DNA of 64,000 nucleotides from Actinomycetota bacterium (GTDB lineage: Bacteria; Actinomycetota; Acidimicrobiia; Acidimicrobiales; MedAcidi-G1), in contig JACNKQ010000075.1 of the NCBI GenBank assembly GCA_014381945.1, positions 25,905 through 89,904 of the forward strand. The letters run 5' to 3'. Shown piece after piece: positions 58,809-64,000 of this stretch (its first letter is position 1; the number at the start of each line of letters is the position of its first letter). A program made the position numbers and the translations under genes. The notes below the pieces were generated by a model. It did not search any database, was not told the origin of the DNA, and was given only the letters and a program-made list of their open reading frames with translations.

Positions 58809-58831
58809 GCGCACGCCGGGAGGGCGTGCGC
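58809..58831 (-). promoter_or_regulatory. Leader hairpin of the leuB attenuator
   Basis: Perfect 9-bp stem GCGCACGCC/GGCGTGCGC with loop CTCCC. Its first base is the last base of the leader peptide stop. The 3' arm shares 58809-58811 with the antiterminator, so hairpin and antiterminator exclude each other. Confidence 0.78.
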
Positions 58832-58866
58832 TACGAAATGAGGATCACGGTGCGGGTAGTGCTCAC
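58831..58866 (-). CDS. Attenuator leader peptide of the leuB-ilvE-cimA operon
   Basis: Eleven codons, GTG start to [14 protein letters not shown]. Four consecutive branched-chain residues (Val-Ile-Leu-Ile) end just before the stop, as in ribosome-mediated attenuators of ilv/leu operons. A -10 TACACT lies 7 nt upstream, so the leader peptide itself appears to be leaderless. Stalling at scarce Val/Ile/Leu tRNA would mask the next hairpin and allow the antiterminator. Confidence 0.8.
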   Translation of the reverse strand: MSTTRTVILIS

Positions 58867-58873
58867 GGGAGGG

Positions 58874-58904
58874 AGTGTAGCAAGGCCCTCCGGGGGCCGG
58901 TCAA
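58874..58904 (-). promoter_or_regulatory. Promoter of leuB operon (TTGACC-N19-TACACT)
   Basis: -10 TACACT (58874-58879) and -35 TTGACC (58899-58904) with a 19-bp spacer; start predicted at the leader peptide GTG. One of the few places here with a recognisable -35. Confidence 0.6.
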
Positions 58905-58938
58905 TCGGCCCCGCAGCGTCAGCGCCGTGGCGCGTCGC

Positions 58939-58944
58939 TACGCT
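58939..58944 (+). promoter_or_regulatory. -10 element of greA (leaderless)
   Basis: TACGCT, 6 nt before the ATG at 58951; divergent from the leuB operon promoter. Confidence 0.55.
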
Positions 58945-58950
58945 CCTGAC

Positions 58951-59424
58951 ATGCCCGAACCGCAGCAGCTCTCCCCGGATGCACATGCACGGCTCGCCGA
59001 GGAGCTCGAGGACCTCACCACCCGCGGACGCATCGACATAGCCCGCAAGATCGAGACGGCCCGCGAACTCGGCGACCTCTCCGAAAACGGCGACTACCAC
59101 GCCGCCAAGGAGGAGCAGGGCAAGATGGCGGGCCGGATCCTGCACCTCGAGGCCCTCCTGCTCGACGCCGTGATCGTCGAAGGCCCCACCGGCGACGGCA
59201 AGACCGTCACCACCGGAGTCGTGGTAACCGTTCTCTACGAGGGCGACGACGAACCTGAGCGCCTGTTGGTCGGATCGATCGAGGAACACCGAGACGACCT
59301 GCTGGTGGTGTCTCCGGGTTCGCCGCTCGGCGAGGCACTGCTCGGCGGCGCCCCCGGCGACGAGGTCTCGTTCGAGGCACCCGGGGGAACCCTGAAGGCG
59401 TCGATCATCTCCATCGAGGTCTGA
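58951..59424 (+). CDS. greA: Transcription elongation factor GreA
   Basis: 157 residues. N-terminal coiled coil with the tip acids (LGDLSENGDYHAAKEEQGKM) that enter the RNA polymerase channel to trigger transcript cleavage, and a C-terminal FKBP-like domain (VSPGSPLGEALLGGAPGDEVSFEAPGG). In mycobacteria the same factor acts as general anti-arrest protein. Start supported by the -10. Confidence 0.93.
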   Translation: MPEPQQLSPDAHARLAEELEDLTTRGRIDIARKIETARELGDLSENGDYHAAKEEQGKMAGRILHLEALLLDAVIVEGPTGDGKTVTTGVVVTVLYEGDDEPERLLVGSIEEHRDDLLVVSPGSPLGEALLGGAPGDEVSFEAPGGTLKASIISIEV

Positions 59425-59450
59425 GGGCCCCACCGGGTCCGGTCCGCCCC

Positions 59451-59490
59451 ACACCCCCACACCCCCACACCCCCACACCCCCACACCCCC
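59451..59490 (+). repeat. Five perfect 8-bp repeats
   Basis: acaccccc repeated five times between greA and the epimerase gene; noncoding, slippage-prone, just upstream of the next gene's promoter region. Confidence 0.88.
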
Positions 59491-59521
59491 ACACCGCTGG
59501 TGAGTCTGCAATGCTGAAGCG

Positions 59522-60427
59522 ATGGACGTAGCGGTCACAGGATCGACAGGCCTGATCGGCTCAGCCCTGTGCGCAGCCCTCCGGGCCCGCGGTGACCGGG
59601 TGGTGCGCATCCTGCGACGGGTACCGAACGAACCCGACGAGATCTGCTGGGATCCGACCGGCTCGGAGCTCGACCCCGCTGACCTGAGGGGCATCGACGC
59701 CGTCGTCCACCTGGCCGGCGCCGGCATCGCAGACCGCCGCTGGACCCGGAGCCAACGTGACAGCATCCGGGAGAGCCGAACCCTGGGGACGACGCTGTTG
59801 GCGGGTGCACTGGCCGCAATCCACGACGACGGTGGGCCGTCGACCCTCGTCAGCGGTTCCGCCATCGGCATCTACGGTGATGCCGGCGACCGACCCCTCG
59901 ACGAGGACTCTCCCCGGGGCACCGGATTCCTCGCCGATGTCTGTGCAGAATGGGAACAGGCCACAGCGTCCGCAGGGAACGCCGGCATCAGGGTCGCCCA
60001 CGCCAGGACGGGCGTAGTGCTCTCCACCGATGGCGGCCTGCTGGCAAAGCAACTTCCCCTCTTCAGGCTCGGCATCGGCGGCCGTCTGGGGAACGGGCGC
60101 CAGTACCTGAGCTGGATCTCGCTACGGGACGAGGTGGCGGCGCTCCTCTGGCTGCTCGACCGGGAGGTCGAGGGACCCGTCAACCTGGTCGCACCGGAAC
60201 CGGTCACGAATTCCGAATTCGCCCGATCCCTCGGGAGCACACTCGGTCGTCCTGCACGGCTTCCCGTCCCGTCGCTGATGCCGATGCTGTTGTTCGGCCG
60301 GGACCTGGTCCGCGAGCTCATGCTGGCCAGCACCAGGGTTCGACCCGGGGTGCTCCAGGACACGGGCTTTCCGTTCAGCGACCCCGAACTCGGTGGTGCC
60401 CTGAACTTTCTGATCGACGGCCGTTAG
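59522..60427 (+). CDS. TIGR01777-family NAD-dependent epimerase-like protein
   Basis: 301-residue extended-SDR protein. AVTGSTGLIGSALCAAL, DAVVHLAGAGIADRRWTRSQRDSIRESR, LVSGSAIGIYGDAGD, HARTGVVLSTDGGLL and the late DTGFPFSDPELGGALNFL are the TIGR01777 pattern. Members (E. coli YfcH, plant SulA homologue) have no settled function. The C-terminal tail after the NAD domain resembles DUF1731. Confidence 0.88.
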   Translation: MDVAVTGSTGLIGSALCAALRARGDRVVRILRRVPNEPDEICWDPTGSELDPADLRGIDAVVHLAGAGIADRRWTRSQRDSIRESRTLGTTLLAGALAAIHDDGGPSTLVSGSAIGIYGDAGDRPLDEDSPRGTGFLADVCAEWEQATASAGNAGIRVAHARTGVVLSTDGGLLAKQLPLFRLGIGGRLGNGRQYLSWISLRDEVAALLWLLDREVEGPVNLVAPEPVTNSEFARSLGSTLGRPARLPVPSLMPMLLFGRDLVRELMLASTRVRPGVLQDTGFPFSDPELGGALNFLIDGR

Positions 60428-60486
60428 CCGGGCTGCCTGCCGGGCTGCCTGCCGGGCTGCCTGCCGGGCTGCCTGCCGGGCTGACC
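60427..60486 (+). repeat. Five 12-bp tandem repeats at gene end
   Basis: gccgggctgcct, five copies (last altered to gccgggctgacc), starting at the final base of the epimerase stop codon and reaching almost to the convergent neighbour's stop. Noncoding. Confidence 0.88.
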
Positions 60487-60495
60487 GATGCCCAC

Positions 60496-62148
60496 CTAGC
60501 AGGAATCGCCCGCCCACAGTTGGAGGACGAGGCCCGAGTCGCCGGTGTTGCTCGTGGCACCGGAGATCCTCCCACCGAGTCCGACCGAGTCCAGGTCGAA
60601 GAACCCTGCGGGGTCGGCCGGATCGGGCTGGACGACCAAGAATCCGTCCGGGTAGGCGAGGCGCATGTCGGCGACCGTGGACCCGATTCCTATTCGCTCG
60701 AGGGTCCAGAAACCGGAATCGACTGAATCCACGCCACTCAGGAACCACCGCCCGAACCCGGCACCGAACCCGGGCTCACCCGGCGGTGCCACGGTCGTGG
60801 TCGCCGCTTCGCCTTCTGCCGCTTCGCCTTCTGCCGCTTCGCCTTCTTCTGGCACACCTTCGGCGGGTGGGGCATCGGTCGGGTCCCGGTCTACGAGCAC
60901 CACCTCGAGCCCTCCGAAGCCGACCCGTCGGACAGAGACATCACCGCAACTCGGGTCCGACACCCAGCCGCTGTCCCGATCGGGATCGCCGAGCACTGCG
61001 GACACGGCGTCGATGGTGCTGTCGGCCGGTTCACCAAGTTCCAGGAGCGTGGGGTCGTCGCTGGCGGCGAAGAGGAGGAGACCCCCACCGGAGATGCTCA
61101 CCGGGCCCAGCGGTGGCCTCGTGGTCGTGGGTGGCGGCTCGGTCGTGGTCGCCTCCGTCGTGGTGGTCGCCTCCGTCGTGGTGGTCGCCTCCGTCGTGGT
61201 GGTCGCCTCCGTCGTGGTGGTCGCCTCCGTCGTGGTGGTCGCCTCCGTCGTGGTGGTCGCCTCCGTCGTGGTGGTCGCCTCGGTCGTCGAGGTCGTGGTA
61301 GTGGTCGTGACCGGCGTTGTGGGTTCCTCGTCGGCGAAGAAGCGCTGGTATCCCAACACCGCAAGCACGGCGATCATCACAAAGACCAGCAGGGGTACCG
61401 GTGTCCGTCGTGGCCGACGGCGGACAGGTGCCGGATCCGACTGATTCGGCGGCTTCGAAGGTGGCGCGTCGAACACGGAGCGGGGTCCGACCGACACGAC
61501 GCTCGGCGGTGCCGGTTGCCGCAGTGGCTCGGGCGCTGAGCCCTCGATGTCCTCCCGTGTGAGGATCGGCTTCGGACCGGTCGGTGCGTCGCCGTGGCGG
61601 AGCCACAGCAGCGCTCCCAGCGCCCCCGTGCGTTCCGGTTCCATCCCAGTGGTTCCCGGTGGGGCATGGCCGCTGAACGCCGACCGGGCCCTGGTCTCAT
61701 CGAGCATCCTGATGTCGCCGACCAGGCCCCGACCGGCGGCCGCCTCGTACGTCGCCTCGTCCGGGCCACCGGCCGCACGCACGACGACGACCTGGTCGGG
61801 TGCCCCGTCCAGGATCCGGAGACAGGCAGCGTAGGACTGGGCCAGGAGGTGGGCGAGGACGGCCTCTGCCGTGAGCGTGCGGCCGGACGCCTCAACGACG
61901 CCGTCATCGAGGAGGCGTCCCATCACATCGTCGATGAAGCCGTCGGGTTCGTCGACGGCCCGGCGGACGGCCTCCTCGCCGACGGCCACGTCCCCACCGG
62001 TCGAGACGTGGAGCACCATCGGCATGCCGGCCCGGTCCCCTCCGAGGGCGACCAGGTCGATCCTGCCCGCCCGGTCAACGGCGGCGTGGGCCTCGTGCAG
62101 CCCGAGGTGCAGGGCCAGGATGCTCGGGGCGCTGGGAACGTCGGTCAT
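60496..62148 (-). CDS. Membrane protein with Hsp70/actin-like N-terminal domain and Thr-rich extracytoplasmic linker (550 aa)
   Basis: Not a named family. The N-terminal ~240 residues look like a degenerate actin/Hsp70-type fold (SILALHLGLHEAHAAV, AGMPMVLHVSTGGDVAVGEEAVRRAVDEP, VLAHLLAQSYAACLRI, VVVVRAAGGPDEATYEAAAGRGLVGDIRML), matching DnaK openings where GIDLGTTNS becomes ALHLGLHEA. Then a Pro-rich stretch, a membrane helix (PVPLLVFVMIAVLAVLGYQRFF), eight EATTTT repeats and a small C-terminal domain with Cys pairs. This puts a cytosolic actin-like domain on an exported sensor-like domain. Confidence 0.62.
   Translation of the reverse strand: MTDVPSAPSILALHLGLHEAHAAVDRAGRIDLVALGGDRAGMPMVLHVSTGGDVAVGEEAVRRAVDEPDGFIDDVMGRLLDDGVVEASGRTLTAEAVLAHLLAQSYAACLRILDGAPDQVVVVRAAGGPDEATYEAAAGRGLVGDIRMLDETRARSAFSGHAPPGTTGMEPERTGALGALLWLRHGDAPTGPKPILTREDIEGSAPEPLRQPAPPSVVSVGPRSVFDAPPSKPPNQSDPAPVRRRPRRTPVPLLVFVMIAVLAVLGYQRFFADEEPTTPVTTTTTTSTTEATTTTEATTTTEATTTTEATTTTEATTTTEATTTTEATTTTEATTTEPPPTTTRPPLGPVSISGGGLLLFAASDDPTLLELGEPADSTIDAVSAVLGDPDRDSGWVSDPSCGDVSVRRVGFGGLEVVLVDRDPTDAPPAEGVPEEGEAAEGEAAEGEAATTTVAPPGEPGFGAGFGRWFLSGVDSVDSGFWTLERIGIGSTVADMRLAYPDGFLVVQPDPADPAGFFDLDSVGLGGRISGATSNTGDSGLVLQLWAGDSC
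61135..61295 (-). repeat. 18-bp tandem repeats (EATTTT linker)
   Basis: About eight near-perfect copies of gtcgtggtggtcgcctcc (plus-strand view), in frame, encoding the Thr-rich linker just outside the membrane helix. Confidence 0.92.
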
Positions 62149-62315
62149 GGGCCTCGGGCGGGGCGATCGGGAATGGGCGGGCAGTTCTCGCGGGCGACCC
62201 TAGAGCCTCACCACCCCGTTCGGGTCGACGCCCGCCGGGATCGGATCCACCGGGGTGCGCCCCAGGATGCCTATCCGCGACGCTGATCGAGATCTTCGTG
62301 GCATCCTCAACAGCG

Positions 62316-63263
62316 ATGGACCTCCGCCAACTCACCCACCTGCTGGCCGTGGCCGAGCACGGAAGCTTCTCAGCGGCCGCCCGCTCACTCCACACGGTGC
62401 AGTCAAACGTCTCCACGCACGTCGCCCGACTCGAAAAGGAATTGAACGCCTTGCTCATCGACCGCCGCTCCATGCTCCCCACCGCCGAGGGCGAGGCGGT
62501 CATCGAACGGGCACAGCGCATCCGAACCGAACTGCAGGCCCTCGAGGACGACATCTCGTCGATGCGCGAAGAAATAGGGGGGACAGTTCGGATCGGCTGC
62601 ATCGGCACCACCGCCCGCTGGATGGCCACACCCCTGCTTGAACGGCTGGGGGCCCGATACCAGGGCCTCCACCCGATCCTCGTAGATGCGACCTCGGGCT
62701 CGCTGTACCCCCTCCTCCGCTCCGGAGAAGTCGACCTCGCAATCCTCAACGGCCCGGTCCTGGATCCCGACTTCGAAACGGAGCCGCTGTTCGACGAGGA
62801 ACTGATAGTGGTCACGACCAGGGACCATCCCCTGGCCCAACATGATGCGGTGACCATCGGGGAACTCGCCGAACACGAGGTGATGCTCACACCGACCGGC
62901 ACCACGTACCGCGACACGCTCGATGCCGAGCTTGCCGCAGCAGGCATCCGCCTTCGCCCGAAGGTCGAGATCGACGGCCTCCGCCTCCTCACCTCGCTCG
63001 CCTACCAGGGCTACGCTCCCGCCCTGCTTCCGGCCAGCGCTGCCTCCGGCTTCCCGGCCGGCGACTGGGCGCTGGTCCGCATCGAAGGGCTCGACCGGCG
63101 CACGGTGGTGTTGGCCCACTACCGGCGCACTACGCCGTCGCTACCCGTACAGGCCGCCCGTGAGCAGCTACGCGAGGTCATCCGGGACATGGGACCGCAC
63201 CAGCCGGGAATCCATGTCACGATGGCCGACGATCCAGCACCCCGCACCGGAAGGAAGCCGTGA
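62316..63263 (+). CDS. LysR-family transcriptional regulator
   Basis: 315 residues. Winged helix (MDLRQLTHLLAVAEHGSFSAAARSLHTVQSNVSTHVARLEKEL) then a two-lobed effector domain (GGTVRIGCIGTTARWMATPLLERL; SLYPLLRSGEVDLAILNG; LFDEELIVVTTRDHPLAQ). The ATG at MDLRQL is chosen; a GTG 18 nt upstream is alternative. Its stop overlaps the acyl-CoA carboxylase gene start (GTGA), unusual for LysR regulators, which are mostly divergent from their target; co-transcription suggests control of that operon. Confidence 0.9.
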   Translation: MDLRQLTHLLAVAEHGSFSAAARSLHTVQSNVSTHVARLEKELNALLIDRRSMLPTAEGEAVIERAQRIRTELQALEDDISSMREEIGGTVRIGCIGTTARWMATPLLERLGARYQGLHPILVDATSGSLYPLLRSGEVDLAILNGPVLDPDFETEPLFDEELIVVTTRDHPLAQHDAVTIGELAEHEVMLTPTGTTYRDTLDAELAAAGIRLRPKVEIDGLRLLTSLAYQGYAPALLPASAASGFPAGDWALVRIEGLDRRTVVLAHYRRTTPSLPVQAAREQLREVIRDMGPHQPGIHVTMADDPAPRTGRKP

Positions 63264-64000
63264 CCGCCGTCGATACCCCGAGGACGCCCCTGAACCTGCG
63301 GGCCCGCACGGGAGGCACCGTCACCTTCCGCCTCGACGAACTCGCCGGCCGGCGGGTGATGGTGGTCGAAGTCGGTGGGGAGAACCGCGGCGCCCTGCGT
63401 TCCGAAGATGGCGAGAACCTGGCTGTCGCCGCCCGAACCGCACGCCAGCTCCGTGTCCCGCTGGTCTGCTTCGTGGCGTCCAGCGGGGCCGACCTGTCCG
63501 AGGGCGTGGCCGCAATCCACGGCTGGGGAACCGCCGCCCGCGAGTTCGTAGCCTGCTCGGGCGTCATCCCGATGGTCTTCTGCGTGGACGGGCCCGCCGT
63601 GTCCGGCCCGGCGCTCCTCCTCGGCCTCGCCGACCTGGTCGTGATGGTCGACGATGCCTACGCCTTCGTGAGCGGCCCGCACATGGTCGAACGGTTCACC
63701 GGCGAGGAGTTGAGCAACGAGGGCCTCGGCGGTGCTTCGATGCACGCACGCACATCGGGTGTCGCCCACTTCACGGTCACAGACCGTGACGAGGCCGTCG
63801 AGTTGGTCACCGAACTCCTGAACTTCCTTCCCGACCATGCCGACGCCCTCCCGGCACCGGTTCCGACCATGGACCCCGTCGATCGCCCCACCCCCGAGGC
63901 AGGCGACCTGATTCCGGACACCGCCACGGGAAGCTACGACGTCCGGCAGGTGATCGCATGCATTGTCGACGACGGCCACCTGCTCGAACCCCGGGCAGCA
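63260..64000 (+). CDS. Acyl-CoA carboxylase carboxyltransferase subunit, 3' truncated by window edge
   Basis: About 247 residues visible from the GTG start, frame open to the edge. Features of the acetyl/propionyl-CoA carboxylase beta chain N-terminal half: GGENRGALRSEDGENLAVAARTARQ, VVMVDDAYAFVSGP, VERFTGEELSNEGLGGASMHARTSGVAHF and later ACIVDDGHLLEP. Mg/biotin sites would lie in the missing half. Its position after LysR suggests fatty- or propionyl-acid metabolism. Confidence 0.85.
   Translation, partial: MTAVDTPRTPLNLRARTGGTVTFRLDELAGRRVMVVEVGGENRGALRSEDGENLAVAARTARQLRVPLVCFVASSGADLSEGVAAIHGWGTAAREFVACSGVIPMVFCVDGPAVSGPALLLGLADLVVMVDDAYAFVSGPHMVERFTGEELSNEGLGGASMHARTSGVAHFTVTDRDEAVELVTELLNFLPDHADALPAPVPTMDPVDRPTPEAGDLIPDTATGSYDVRQVIACIVDDGHLLEPRAA

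Overview
The window is a high-GC, gene-dense chromosomal segment of an actinobacterium. Three things point that way: the GC bias at third codon positions, the many transcripts that seem to start at or within a few bases of the start codon (a -10 hexamer TANNNT followed 6-8 nt later by ATG or GTG), and genes typical of Actinobacteria such as coproporphyrin-type ferrochelatase, DUF6356, a PAP2/AUR1-type enzyme and Thr-rich lipoprotein linkers. The gene mix (many acyl-CoA, SDR and MaoC enzymes, a citramalate synthase, a ParC/ParE pair) fits a free-living Acidimicrobiia-like lineage, but that placement is inference. There is no prophage, insertion sequence, rRNA operon or CRISPR array. One tRNA, tRNA-Ala(CGC), is present.

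Layout. 1-13.3 kb: the end of a PQQ-type sugar dehydrogenase; a minus-strand operon (crotonase, unknown protein, ArsC-like protein, RraA-like aldolase); orphan PII (GlnB) divergent from a GntR regulator; SDR; asparaginase; AsnC regulator; YbaK; D-aminoacylase-type amidohydrolase; then a plus-strand operon of a second ArsC-like protein, a cupin and an acyl-CoA synthetase; then RsgA. 13.3-19.4 kb: a MacB-like ABC exporter operon with an unusually long adaptor carrying a Calx-beta insert. 19.5-31 kb: MpgS/GpgS-like glycosyltransferase, tRNA, molybdopterin genes (moeA, moaA, moaC), plsY, uppP, tldD/tldE, a PAP2 enzyme. 31-42 kb: dxs, nfuA, crotonase, hemH, parC-parE, a RecB-like Fe-S nuclease, parA, fpg. 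42-54 kb: DUF3048 protein, map, CDF transporter, VIT1-like transporter, SGNH lipoprotein, EamA permease, a two-domain secreted hydrolase with a poly-C tract, aquaporin. 54-64 kb: ankyrin lipoprotein, the branched-chain amino acid operon leuB-ilvE-cimA, greA, TIGR01777 epimerase, a sensor-like membrane protein, LysR, and the start of an acyl-CoA carboxylase carboxyltransferase.

Two systems stand out. First, both ArsC-family genes carry an in-frame TGA exactly where the family has its catalytic cysteine (HNPH-U-HASKNAL and HNPG-U-GKSRGAL). In each, the TGA is followed by a two-part hairpin whose apical loop begins 22 or 23 nt after the codon, as expected of bacterial SECIS elements. They are best read as two selenocysteine-containing ArsC-like proteins that conventional annotation would truncate. 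Second, the leuB-ilvE-cimA operon is preceded by an apparent leaderless 11-residue leader peptide with consecutive Val-Ile-Leu-Ile codons, a hairpin at its stop codon, a mutually exclusive antiterminator and a strong intrinsic terminator: a ribosome-mediated attenuator.

Several secreted or membrane-anchored proteins share Thr/Pro-rich linkers encoded by near-perfect DNA repeats. One of these, a cytosine tract of about 180 bp, separates a lipoprotein signal from its enzyme domains by a frame change, which is either a sequencing or assembly error or a phase-variable site.
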